DNA of 49,691 nucleotides from CAYWVO01 sp964461835 (GCA_964461835.1 CAYWVO010000025.1:1-49691), one strand, 5' to 3'; positions 1 through 7,647 are shown, counted from the stretch's first letter. Made by a program: numbers and translations. The notes: a model not told the origin generated them from the sequence alone.

Positions 1-284
1 GCCTCGCCCGCGTAACCTGAATTGCATAGGATTCCGGTAGCCACCAACGCCTTGTTTGCCAAAGATAAAATCGTCAAGTAAGCATATCTTAGCGCAGATG
101 ATTCAGTATTGTCAATTATCCATGATGCAATTTCATCAGAATTTTTGATGGAGTTTGACGCAATGTTAAAAAGCTCACGATGTAGACTGTAGGCATTGGT
201 TTTCCCGAAATACCAGAAACCATCAACACGATGGTCAATATCAACCTCGAGAACGCCAGTATTTGTGATTTTTGCATGACACAT
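1..284 (-). CDS. Hypothetical protein, 3' part cut by window edge
   Basis: An uninterrupted reading frame runs from an ATG at 284-282 off the left edge of the window, 94 codons so far (begins MCHAKITNTGVLEVDID, then a stretch DGFWYFGKTNAYSLH). In-frame sequence remains open upstream to a TGA at 327-329, with a possible GTG at 320, so the start is uncertain. It resembles no family I recognise: no signal peptide is visible and the mix of aromatic and polar residues suggests a soluble protein. Base composition is clearly AT-richer than the metabolic genes nearby, as for 7648-9527 and 36940-37455, which hints at acquired DNA. The upstream side is a field of hairpins. Confidence 0.55.
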   Translation of the reverse strand, partial: MCHAKITNTGVLEVDIDHRVDGFWYFGKTNAYSLHRELFNIASNSIKNSDEIASWIIDNTESSALRYAYLTILSLANKALVATGILCNSGYAGE

Positions 285-332
285 ATTTACTGATACGCAG
301 TCACCGGCCCTATCAAGCACGGCCTCTCAAAC

Positions 333-655
333 TGGATTCCCGCCTGCGCGGGAATGACAAGTGATGGGGTCCTTCCTCCTATGTGCCGGTCAGCCCTTGG
401 GCTGACTGGATTGGTGGGTGCAAAGCACCCACCTTACAATTCCCTTCGCGATCTGGTGGCAACCCCAAACTTTTCGCCGAAGGCGAACTCGGTTTGGGGT
501 TGATTCACCTTTATTGTTCTACTCTGAGTGTCGGGTTTCTCGGTATGCTGCGCATTCCTCGGAACCCGACCTACGCTTTTCCCTCGCGCTCCCAAACGGG
601 ATTCCTGCTTATGCAGGAATGAAGGGGTTATGGGTGGCCCGGACATTTGTCCGGG
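333..655. repeat. Cluster of diverse palindromes (REP-like hairpins)
   Basis: The gene-free stretch 285-672 is packed with palindromes of different sequence. 333-359: GATTCCCG arms around CCTGCG, identical to 4921-4947, 5032-5058 and, inverted, 36781-36807. 383-440: two hairpins, GTCAGCCC-TT-GGGCTGAC and GGTGGGTGC-AAA-GCACCCACC, repeated at 4842-4899. 463-499: outer arms CCCCAAAC/GTTTGGGG, inner TTCGCC-GAA-GGCGAA. 530-570: outer arms GTCGGGTT/AACCCGAC, the same family as 14493-14536, 18984-19027 and 43372-43413. 600-622: a degenerate relative of the first. 638-655: CCCGGACA-TT-TGTCCGGG. Short open frames across this stretch are by-products of the repeats and are not called. Confidence 0.85.
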
Positions 656-672
656 TTTCAGACGCTGTTGCG

Positions 673-1221
673 CTATGTTGCCAAATCAACATACAACTCA
701 TCCAAAATGAGGGGCACATCACTTTTTCCCACTCGAGCCCCTGCGCTTGACCATTTCCAATGTCCTGGTTCAGCGACCAAGCCACGACGAACAGGATTAT
801 ACTCTATATACTCAATTGCCCGATTCACGGTCTCAGGTTTGAACAAATTCCGGTCATAGCCACCACCCGGTTGCCAGAACCGAAGCACCGTTCGGTTCCC
901 GACTCTCTCCTGAAGTGTTTTCAGTTTCCCGGCATTATGCTCTTGTAGGTATTTCACAGCCCGGCGAGAGAACGTTTCTTTGATGCGTCGCAGGATCGTC
1001 ATCATTGAGTAGTCTGGATTTTGTGGGTGGATCAGTAGATGGATATGCTCCGGCATGATGACATACGCATAGGTGCGAAAACTCTCATTTTCTCTCGCGT
1101 CGTTCAGAACTGTGGCGAACAGTGAACAGAGATCATCGTCATTGAAGAGTTGTTGGCGATGGGAACAACTAAATGTGAGGAAGTGGATATGGCCCTCAAT
1201 TTCAAATGCTTGGCGAGGCAT
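673..1221 (-). CDS. REP-associated tyrosine transposase (RAYT, Y1_Tnp family)
   Basis: Predicted single-strand DNA transposase or nuclease of the IS200/IS605 superfamily, RAYT branch, which in known cases cuts at hairpin-forming REP sequences. The 182-residue product is full length for the family. Visible motifs: the HUH motif in MPEHIHLLIHP (His59 and His61, metal ligands), the GGGYDRNLF segment at about 119-127, and the C-terminal AIEYIEYNPVRRGLV at about 135-149, where the family carries its catalytic tyrosine (Tyr138 is my candidate). No terminal inverted repeats of a classical IS are present. Instead the gene is flanked by hairpins sharing the core GACA-NN-TGTC: 638-655 on the 3' side and 1247-1264 and 1372-1389 on the 5' side. 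These are likely substrates or cognate REPs (inference). Full length and intact motifs suggest a domesticated rather than decayed gene. Confidence 0.85.
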   Translation of the reverse strand: MPRQAFEIEGHIHFLTFSCSHRQQLFNDDDLCSLFATVLNDARENESFRTYAYVIMPEHIHLLIHPQNPDYSMMTILRRIKETFSRRAVKYLQEHNAGKLKTLQERVGNRTVLRFWQPGGGYDRNLFKPETVNRAIEYIEYNPVRRGLVAEPGHWKWSSAGARVGKSDVPLILDELYVDLAT

Positions 1222-1232
1222 GTTTTCTACCG

Positions 1233-1395
1233 ATCAGTCTTTGAAACCTTGACAAATGTCAAGGCCACCCTTAGTGTCATTCGAATGTCAAGGCCACCCT
1301 TAGTGTCATTCAAATGTCAAGGCCACCCGCCACCCGCTGTGTCATGTGTTCTTACCCATCAGTCCTAGAAACCTTGACAAATGTCAAGGCCACCC
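1233..1395. repeat. Direct and tandem repeats with GACA-TGTC hairpins
   Basis: Two 38-bp direct repeats, 1233-1270 and 1358-1395, differ at two positions and each contains the perfect palindrome CCTTGACA-AA-TGTCAAGG (1247-1264 and 1372-1389) followed by CCACCC. Between them are two adjacent 29-bp units, 1271-1299 and 1300-1328, one mismatch apart, each ending in the half hairpin ATGTCAAGGCCACCC. The block lies just upstream of the RAYT gene and just downstream of the aconitase gene. Confidence 0.85.
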
Positions 1396-1426
1396 AATAT
1401 AACTCCTATCACTTTCTTAAAATCCC

Positions 1427-3355
1427 CTACAACTTCGCCTTCACCAAATTCTCCGCACCGCCGGCGACCACCAGCTCCTGCGCGACTGTCGGCAGGGGAT
1501 CGAACGAGAAGGTCTGGCCGTCACAGGTGATCTTCGATCCCTGATAATCTACGGTAATATCCGGGCCGACCACGGTCGGGGTCTTATCGCCTGAGTATTT
1601 CTCCCGCAGGTAATCAACCAGCGCCGGACATTCGAAGACCACAAAGCCGTTGTTGAAAGCGTTGCGCTTATAGGTCTGTGAGAACGATGCGGCAATCACA
1701 CAGCGGATACCCCGATACGACAACGCGGTCGCAGCCTGCTCGCGGGATGATCCCGTGCCAAAATTGCGCCCGGCCACGATCACATCCCCGTCCTGCGCCG
1801 CATTCTGAAATTCGGGATCATAGTTGAGCATGCACGCGGCCGCCATCTCGTCTTTGGTCAAGTTGTCCTTATAGGTGAACTCGCCGCCGTAGATACCGTC
1901 GGTGTTTAAATTATCCACATCCAGCCAGAGCACACGCCCCTGAATCGACGCCGGGAAACCCTCGATAATCGACACCGGCTCGGCGGGACGATCGGCCTTC
2001 CCATGGATTTTGATGTCATGTATTGGCTCACCATCGGTGAATTTAGTGGGGGAGACGATATACCCCGCCACTGCGGACGCGGCCACCACTGCCGGACTCG
2101 CCAGGTAGGCTTTGGCGTCCCGATGTCCCATGCGGCCCTTGAAGTTCCTATTTGTTGCGCTAATCCCCACCTCGCCTTCTTTCAGGGTCCCGGCGCCGAG
2201 CCCGATACACGGACCGCAACCACTGGGGAGCGGACGCGCACCGGCCTCCACCAGTGCTTTCCAGTAGCCTTTCTCTTCCGCCGCCCTTCGGACATTGGCG
2301 GATGCTGCGGCGACATAGAACTCGACATCATCCGCAACTTTCTTACCCTCGATTACCTTGGCCGCCTCGGCCAGGTCCTCCAAACGCGCATTCACACAGG
2401 AGAGCAGATATGCTTTCTGAATTTTCACCTTCTGCGCTTCAATTTCCGGTAGCGCGGTCATTGCCTTGACATGTCCGGGGTTGGAGACATGCGGGATTAC
2501 CGTTGAGAGGTCCAGTGTCAGTTCCACGTTGTAGTGCGCATCCGGGTCGGCTTTGAGCCGATTGGCGAATCCCTGCCTAACATCCTCACGCGTGCACCGA
2601 CCAACACCTTTTGCACTGAGATAATCCGCTCGCGTAAGAAGAAAGTCTTTAAGAACTTCATCATAGGGGAACACCCCCACCAGCGCACCCCATTCGGTGG
2701 TCATGTTGGCGATACTCATCCGCTGATCCATTGAGAGTCCGGCGATCCCGTCCCCGACAAACTCCACCGCCATATTAAGGACTTCATCGTTGTTGAACAC
2801 ACCACACAAGGCAATGATAATATCCTTGCCGACCACGCCCGGCTGGAGTTCTCCGACCAGGTTCACCTTGGCGATTTGTGGCACCTGCCACCAGGTCTGA
2901 CCGGTGGCCCAGATCGCGGCGGCGTCCGTGCGCACGACCGGGGTGCCCAGGGCGGCGATGGCGCCGTAAATGTTGGAATGGGAATCGCTGCCGACTACCA
3001 TACTCCCCGGCGTCACATACCCCTCTTCGATCATCACCTGGTGGCTGATCCCGGTACCGGCGGGATAGAAATCGACGCCATGCTCTTTGGCGAAGTTTTC
3101 AATTTTCTCGTATTTGGCCAGGTTTTCCGGCGACGTATTCTGGATATCGTGATCAATCGCGTATACGGGCTGCCGCGGATCGGCGATTCTAGAAGCACCG
3201 ATCGACTTGAATTTGCCAATGACCGCGCTGGTGTTGTCGTGGGTCATGATATGTTTTGGCCGGCAAGCGATAAAGTCGCCCGCGTACACCTTTTTGCCCG
3301 GTTCCAGCCCAACTGTGTAGGCGGTGGCGATTTTTCCAACGAGTGTCTGTCCCAT
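1427..3355 (-). CDS. Aconitase / homoaconitase, single-chain
   Basis: Fe-S hydro-lyase that isomerises citrate and isocitrate, or homocitrate and homoisocitrate. The 642-residue chain has an N-terminal aconitase (LeuC-like) part and a C-terminal swivel (LeuD-like) part. The three [4Fe-4S] ligands are Cys320 (SCVNARLEDL), Cys380 and Cys383 (GCGPCIGLG). ATNRNFKGRMG (about 400-410) and GRNFGTGSSREQAA in the swivel are substrate-binding motifs. Domain arrangement and the swivel motif NLNTDGIYGGEFTY resemble the fungal-type homoaconitase (Lys4) branch more than E. coli AcnA/AcnB, so the substrate is not settled by family alone. Its place as last gene behind citryl-CoA lyase and SucCD-like genes favours citrate. 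The start has GGAG about 8 bases upstream. No homocitrate synthase is visible in the window. Confidence 0.88.
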   Translation of the reverse strand: MGQTLVGKIATAYTVGLEPGKKVYAGDFIACRPKHIMTHDNTSAVIGKFKSIGASRIADPRQPVYAIDHDIQNTSPENLAKYEKIENFAKEHGVDFYPAGTGISHQVMIEEGYVTPGSMVVGSDSHSNIYGAIAALGTPVVRTDAAAIWATGQTWWQVPQIAKVNLVGELQPGVVGKDIIIALCGVFNNDEVLNMAVEFVGDGIAGLSMDQRMSIANMTTEWGALVGVFPYDEVLKDFLLTRADYLSAKGVGRCTREDVRQGFANRLKADPDAHYNVELTLDLSTVIPHVSNPGHVKAMTALPEIEAQKVKIQKAYLLSCVNARLEDLAEAAKVIEGKKVADDVEFYVAAASANVRRAAEEKGYWKALVEAGARPLPSGCGPCIGLGAGTLKEGEVGISATNRNFKGRMGHRDAKAYLASPAVVAASAVAGYIVSPTKFTDGEPIHDIKIHGKADRPAEPVSIIEGFPASIQGRVLWLDVDNLNTDGIYGGEFTYKDNLTKDEMAAACMLNYDPEFQNAAQDGDVIVAGRNFGTGSSREQAATALSYRGIRCVIAASFSQTYKRNAFNNGFVVFECPALVDYLREKYSGDKTPTVVGPDITVDYQGSKITCDGQTFSFDPLPTVAQELVVAGGAENLVKAKL

Positions 3356-3474
3356 GATTGGTCTCCTGCGCTTGTCCTGTTCAAGTCTCCAATATACCGG
3401 ACGCGGCGGTCACCGGCAATGATGGCCGGAGACGGGAATGATATACTGAGAAGAATGCCGCAAAATTGAAAGGT

Positions 3475-4008
3475 TTACCCGCCCACCAATTCAAAATCAA
3501 TGAAATCGCAATGGTGGAAGACGATCCCTTCTGGACTCCGCTTTCCACCGGCCGCTTCCTTGGAGTGCATGGCAATCACGTGCATCACCGAATCGGGAAT
3601 TTTTTGCTCCCACGCCAGGCCGACCCCGGAAAACGGGTGGCGGAGATACTTGGCGTGCTCTGATTTTACGTACTTCCCATCCGCGTAAGCAAACTCAATC
3701 GCCTTGCCAACATCCGCCAACAACGCCCCGGCAATCAGGATGTCGCGATCGACTTTGTTGCGGTCCTTGTAGGCTTCCTGTAAAACATCCCAGGTGGCGA
3801 TGCACATTCGGCAGACCGTACGCACGTGCTCAATGAACGTCACGTTGACGTCCGAGACCAGCAGGGTAAAGGGCATGGTCTTCAAATTGTCCAGCGTCAG
3901 ATCGCTTTTCTCCATTGCCGCAACCCAGGTTTGGAGAGTCTTGTCTCGCAGATCAGGGTCGGAGATTTCATTGATTTCAGGGAGCATCTCAGCTATTTCG
4001 TAACGCAT
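3475..4008 (-). CDS. HD-domain-like protein with altered HD dyad
   Basis: A 177-residue protein with the layout of an HD metal-dependent phosphohydrolase: FIEHVRTVCRMC (first His), then ALLADVGK where the family has HD-[IV]GK, then LRHPFSG, VMHVIAMHS, and a final acidic segment HHCDFIDF. The His of the HD dyad is Ala here, so one metal ligand is missing, while the following Asp, Gly and Lys are kept. Activity may be lost or changed, or it may bind a nucleotide or metabolite as a regulator (inference). It sits between citryl-CoA lyase (24 bp away) and aconitase (119 bp away) on the same strand. I chose the ATG at 4008 (MRYEIAEM) because GAGG lies 9 bases upstream; in-frame starts at 4023 (ATG) and 4026 (GTG) have no such site. 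Confidence 0.7.
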   Translation of the reverse strand: MRYEIAEMLPEINEISDPDLRDKTLQTWVAAMEKSDLTLDNLKTMPFTLLVSDVNVTFIEHVRTVCRMCIATWDVLQEAYKDRNKVDRDILIAGALLADVGKAIEFAYADGKYVKSEHAKYLRHPFSGVGLAWEQKIPDSVMHVIAMHSKEAAGGKRSPEGIVFHHCDFIDFELVGG

Positions 4009-4032
4009 CGTAGGGTACCTCATCACCTGTCG

Positions 4033-4809
4033 TTAGGGGTGCCGTTCGGCAGGGCCGTCATATTCCCAATTACCTGGATCAATTTTGCGCATCGGTCGTT
4101 GACGCGTGCGCTCTTCGTGCACGTGAGCAATCACACCGGCAGTTCGCGAGAGGATGAAAAGCGCGTTGGACAACTCGGGCGGGACTTTCAATTCACAGAG
4201 CACCGCACCGATGGCTCCGTCGACATTCAATGGCAGCGACTTCCCCAGGACCTCGGGGAGGGTCTTCTCAATGGCCAGTGACATCTGCACGTATGGTCCC
4301 ATGAAATCCAGCTCCTCCGCCAGTTCCATCAGCCGCACCTTGCGGGGATCCTCGGTATGCACGCGGTGGCCGTAGCCGAACAATCGCTTCTTGACCGCGC
4401 GGTAATCGGTCACCAATTGCACGGCGGCATCATCAGCGGTGAGTTTTTTATCTTTTTGTAGCTGGACCGCCTCACTTAGCATCTTCATGCAGTTCTCAAT
4501 TGCGCCACCGTGATACTGATTGACAGACATCAATCCCGCAGCAATCGATGCCGAGAGCGCGGCGCCGGTCGAGGCGACCACCAGCGAGGAAAGAATCGAT
4601 GGCGGTGTGACCCCATGATCGACCGACGAGACAATAATCGCGTCAATCATTTTACCAGTTTTTTCATCGGGCAACTCCCCAAAGATTGCTAGATAGGCGA
4701 CTTGAGCAAAGCTGGCCTTACCCATCAATTCCTGAATCGGGTAGCCGCGAATGTTAATTTTATTCTGGCCGATATCGGTGATGGCAGTGGACCATGTGTC
4801 AGTACTCAT
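4033..4809 (-). CDS. Citryl-CoA lyase (citrate synthase family, short form)
   Basis: Predicted to split citryl-CoA into oxaloacetate and acetyl-CoA, or to run in the opposite direction. At 258 residues it is much shorter than citrate synthase and matches the stand-alone citryl-CoA lyase or the C-terminal lyase domain of ATP-citrate lyase. Motifs: DHGVTPPS (about 64-71), QYHGGAIE (His100), GYGHRVH (His148) and LNVDGAIGA (Asp197), the last two being the usual catalytic positions. The frame is open for another 50 codons upstream, but that extension is translated repeat DNA; the ATG at 4809 (MSTDTWSTAI) is preceded by GGGAG at a spacing of 4. Neighbours upstream are SucD-like and SucC-like genes, downstream the HD protein and aconitase. 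An ordinary citrate synthase is less likely given the length and the TPPS motif. Confidence 0.82.
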   Translation of the reverse strand: MSTDTWSTAITDIGQNKINIRGYPIQELMGKASFAQVAYLAIFGELPDEKTGKMIDAIIVSSVDHGVTPPSILSSLVVASTGAALSASIAAGLMSVNQYHGGAIENCMKMLSEAVQLQKDKKLTADDAAVQLVTDYRAVKKRLFGYGHRVHTEDPRKVRLMELAEELDFMGPYVQMSLAIEKTLPEVLGKSLPLNVDGAIGAVLCELKVPPELSNALFILSRTAGVIAHVHEERTRQRPMRKIDPGNWEYDGPAERHP

Positions 4810-4841
4810 AATACTCCCCGTATTGAGGTCAATAATTATTC

Positions 4842-5058
4842 TGTGCCGGTCAGCCCTTGGGCTGACTGATTGGTGAGTGCAAAGCACCCACCCTACAATC
4901 TCTCCACCCCCACCCCCAAATGGATTCCCGCCTGCGCGGGAATGACACTTTTCTGTCACCCCAGCGAAGGCTGGGGTCCATAGTGCGTGGGAACCACGCC
5001 CCTTGCAGTTTCTCCTCCCCCAAACCTTAAATGGATTCCCGCCTGCGCGGGAATGACA
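4842..5058. repeat. Palindrome cluster inside the citrate operon
   Basis: The 259-bp gap between the SucD-like gene and citryl-CoA lyase holds four hairpins: 4842-4899 (two-hairpin unit also at 383-440), 4921-4947 and 5032-5058 (27-bp palindrome, identical to 333-359), and 4959-4976 (CCCCAGC-GAAG-GCTGGGG). If the operon is transcribed through, these would form strong mRNA stems between the ligase genes and the lyase gene. This could stabilise or attenuate the message, but no T-tract is attached to them, so none is a classical terminator. Confidence 0.85.
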
Positions 5059-5068
5059 GGAGAAGAAT

Positions 5069-5968
5069 TTATAGCGACGCCATCACTTCCTTGGCAACTT
5101 TGGGCAGGTCACCGAAATTCTCGACCACGTGTGCACCGGCGGCGGTAAGCTGCTCAACTTTGCCCTCATAGGTGCCGCGCCCGCCCTCGATAATCGCACC
5201 CGCATGGGAGAAGCGGGTACCTTTTTTGGCGCCCCGTCCGCCGATATACGCGATCAGCGGTTTGGTGATTTCGCCGGCTTGCATCAAATCGGCGACCGTC
5301 TCCTCCTGTGATCCGCCGATTTCACCGAACATCACAACAGCTTTCGTCTCCGGATCGGCCTGGAACTTCTTGATTACCTCCGGGTGGGGGAGACCGACCA
5401 CGGCATCACCGCCCACGTGGACAATGGTCGATAGTCCCACCCCCGCGCGCGAAAGATAGTAGGCAATTGAGGACGTAATTCCACCCGAGCGCGAAGTCAC
5501 CCCGCAATGGCCGGGAAGGAACCAATCCCGCGCAGATGCCGCCCGTCCGCCAATCATCCCCAGAACTGCTTTACCGGGGGAGAGGAGGCCCAACGTATTC
5601 GGACCGATGAAATCGGCGTTCATTTCCTTGGCGACCGCCGCGATCTCCAACACATCGTAAATCGGGACCCGGTCGGGAACGATTACTAACAATTTAATCC
5701 CGGCATGCAACGCCTCCAGGGCGGCGTTTTTCACCAGTGGTGCCGGGACAAAGATCGTTGAAATATCAATGGCGCCCAGCTGTTCAACTGCTTCTTCAAC
5801 GGTATCAAACACCGGCACGCCCAGCACTTCCTGTCCGCCCTTGCCCGGGGTGCAGCCGGCAACGACGTTAGTCCCATATTCTTTCATCAGCTTGGCGCGA
5901 GCCATGCCCTCACGGCCGGTAATCCCCTGGACCATCACGGCCTTGGTTTCGTCGATAAGAATACTCAT
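5069..5968 (-). CDS. Succinyl-CoA synthetase alpha-like subunit (predicted citryl-CoA synthetase small subunit)
   Basis: CoA-binding and phospho-histidine subunit of an NDP-forming acyl-CoA ligase. The 299 residues show GITGREGMA (CoA-binding Rossmann start, about 15-23), TPGKGGQ (40-46), GPNTLGLLSPG, SRSGG, and the phosphorylated histidine in FSHAGAI (His255). Length is normal for SucD. It follows the SucC-like gene with only 3 bp between and so forms one two-subunit enzyme. The neighbouring citryl-CoA lyase and aconitase suggest citrate rather than succinate as substrate (inference by analogy with the two-step citrate cleavage of Hydrogenobacter). An ordinary SucD cannot be excluded from this sequence alone. 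Confidence 0.83.
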   Translation of the reverse strand: MSILIDETKAVMVQGITGREGMARAKLMKEYGTNVVAGCTPGKGGQEVLGVPVFDTVEEAVEQLGAIDISTIFVPAPLVKNAALEALHAGIKLLVIVPDRVPIYDVLEIAAVAKEMNADFIGPNTLGLLSPGKAVLGMIGGRAASARDWFLPGHCGVTSRSGGITSSIAYYLSRAGVGLSTIVHVGGDAVVGLPHPEVIKKFQADPETKAVVMFGEIGGSQEETVADLMQAGEITKPLIAYIGGRGAKKGTRFSHAGAIIEGGRGTYEGKVEQLTAAGAHVVENFGDLPKVAKEVMASL

Positions 5969-5971
5969 GGC

Positions 5972-7516
5972 CTATTTCGCCTTCGCCAGATATTCGTCCA
6001 GGCCGGTAATCGGCAGATCAACATACCCACCACCTGCACCATGCATTTCGCATTCGACCTCGCACGCCAAGCATTCAGTACATTTGCCTTTGGCCGCTTC
6101 TTCCTCGGTTATCGCGAGCACCGGTACGTCATTCTCCAATTTGAGAATTTGCGGCACGCATTTTTCGACACAGATTTTCGATTCACACTCCAGGCATTTG
6201 GTGTGGTCATACGTGATCGACCCGGTGATCGTCTTGAACGTGTAGGGTTTCTCGGCCTTGGGCTTCGGTCGCGGCTGCGGTTTTTCCTCCGCCGGCTGAT
6301 ATTCGGCAATCAGCTTTTGCATTCGTTCGGCACAGTAATCGGGCGGGTCGTCCTTTTTGTAACCCTCCACGGGAGCGGGCAAATCGTTGGTGTAGTTTTC
6401 GAGGATTTCAATCGCCAAATCTTCCATATTGCCACCGAGACGAATAACTGTCGGGATCGAGAGATTAAGCTCTCGAAAGGCCTTCACCAGCCCTCGCGCC
6501 GAATGGAACTGTTCCTGCGAAGCGACTCCGGAGCCGGAGCCGAAATACCCGTCGATATTGGGCTGGGCTAAGATAATTTTCGCCGCGCGGTATACCTTGG
6601 AGGCCGGGGGATTGCCGGAAGTATCGCAGAAATTGGCGATTTTGTAGCCTCGTTTGTTGACCGCATCCATCGACATCATCGACCCGCCACCCCCAGCACC
6701 GTGGAAACCGAGGTATCCTTCACCCTTTTGATAGCCCCGCGCCAGCTCGATAAAATAAAATGTCCCCCGCCAATCGTCTTTTTCCACGTTATAGGCGATG
6801 CGGTCCAGTTCGGTCGCCGGATGTCCGAACTCCCGGGCGATCTCGATCCCCAACTCGGGGTGACGGAACACCGCGTAATCGTCAATGGTAAACCGGCAAT
6901 CGGCGGCCATGATTTCACCCGATTCAATCTGCACCAGCGGATTGATTTCGGCGGCGCGGGCTTCGTATTTGCGGGTAGCCTGGTAGAGCTTTACTGCTGC
7001 GGCGCCGAGGCGCAGTTGCAGTTTCCCGTTCACACCCGCCTTACGGATGGCATTACGCGCCTCGAAATCCCGCAGTCCCCAGCGGAAATCAATGAGCGCG
7101 TGGGCGACTTTATCAGGATGTTTTTCAGCGATCTCTTCAATGCCGGACCCGCCCACGGAGGAAAAGATCATCCGCGGACTTTTGTTACGATCATCAATGA
7201 TAATGCCGAGATAGAATTCTCGTGTGATCGGGAGCTTTTCCTCGACAAGCACTTCGGTGACCGGAAATCCCTTGACCTCCAGGGCGAGCATTTTCTCCAC
7301 CGCAGTAGACATCTCTTCACCTGTTTCAGCAAAGGCGATTGCCCCGATGGATGCACGACCGGTGGTCCAGGCCTGGGCCTTGACCACCGCCGGGAATCCC
7401 ACGGCCTCGACTGCTGCGGCTACATCCGCAGTGTTCGAAACAACCACACTTTTGGGAACTTTGATGCCGGCTTCCGCCAGTAGTTTCTTTCCCTGATATT
7501 CATGCAGCCGTGCCAT
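5972..7516 (-). CDS. SucC-like ATP-grasp CoA ligase subunit fused to a 2x[4Fe-4S] ferredoxin-like domain
   Basis: Beta-type subunit of an acyl-CoA ligase with an unusual tail. Residues 1-215 form the ATP-grasp part (HEYQGKKLLAEAG at 5-17, AEINPLV at 189-195). Residues 265-400 form the ligase part, with ANFCDTSGNPPASK at about 294-307 and RLGGNMED near 359-366, a layout comparable to the citrate-binding part of ATP-citrate lyase. SucC normally ends near residue 390-400. Here a Pro/Lys linker (about 408-424) leads to eight cysteines in two clusters: 441, 444, 449, 453 and 479, 482, 485, 489. These fit two [4Fe-4S] clusters (inference). The ATG at 7516 has GGGAG 5 bases upstream. It is the first gene of the five-gene citrate module. 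Possible roles for the tail: electron transfer, redox control, or docking to a ferredoxin-dependent enzyme. Confidence 0.85.
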   Translation of the reverse strand: MARLHEYQGKKLLAEAGIKVPKSVVVSNTADVAAAVEAVGFPAVVKAQAWTTGRASIGAIAFAETGEEMSTAVEKMLALEVKGFPVTEVLVEEKLPITREFYLGIIIDDRNKSPRMIFSSVGGSGIEEIAEKHPDKVAHALIDFRWGLRDFEARNAIRKAGVNGKLQLRLGAAAVKLYQATRKYEARAAEINPLVQIESGEIMAADCRFTIDDYAVFRHPELGIEIAREFGHPATELDRIAYNVEKDDWRGTFYFIELARGYQKGEGYLGFHGAGGGGSMMSMDAVNKRGYKIANFCDTSGNPPASKVYRAAKIILAQPNIDGYFGSGSGVASQEQFHSARGLVKAFRELNLSIPTVIRLGGNMEDLAIEILENYTNDLPAPVEGYKKDDPPDYCAERMQKLIAEYQPAEEKPQPRPKPKAEKPYTFKTITGSITYDHTKCLECESKICVEKCVPQILKLENDVPVLAITEEEAAKGKCTECLACEVECEMHGAGGGYVDLPITGLDEYLAKAK

Positions 7517-7647
7517 ATACTCCCTTTCTCTCGTAATTGACCCTCAAGAAAAGCCCCAGCAGCCCATTTGGCAACCCCCGGTACTCCTTAAAAGGGCGAG
7601 AGGCAGAAACCCGAGGATTTTACCTGAGAATGCCTTTAAAGCACTGT

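Noticed and set aside
383..859. Several overlapping open frames of 60-110 codons on both strands
   Set aside because: They run through the palindrome field and the end of the RAYT gene; the protein sequences are translations of the hairpins and match nothing.
1233..1395. CRISPR array
   Set aside because: The repeats are adjacent or separated by other repeats, not by unique spacers of constant size, and no cas gene is near.
2003..3469. Open frames antisense to the aconitase gene
   Set aside because: The minus-strand aconitase with all ligands explains this region; the plus-strand frames are shadows.
4810..4959. N-terminal extension of the citryl-CoA lyase frame
   Set aside because: The added residues translate repeat DNA at 4842-4947, and the ATG at 4809 has a good Shine-Dalgarno and the expected family start.
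1427..7516. Canonical two-subunit ATP-citrate lyase (AclAB)
   Set aside because: The lyase domain is a separate short gene and the alpha subunit has normal SucD length, so this is a three-gene split arrangement.
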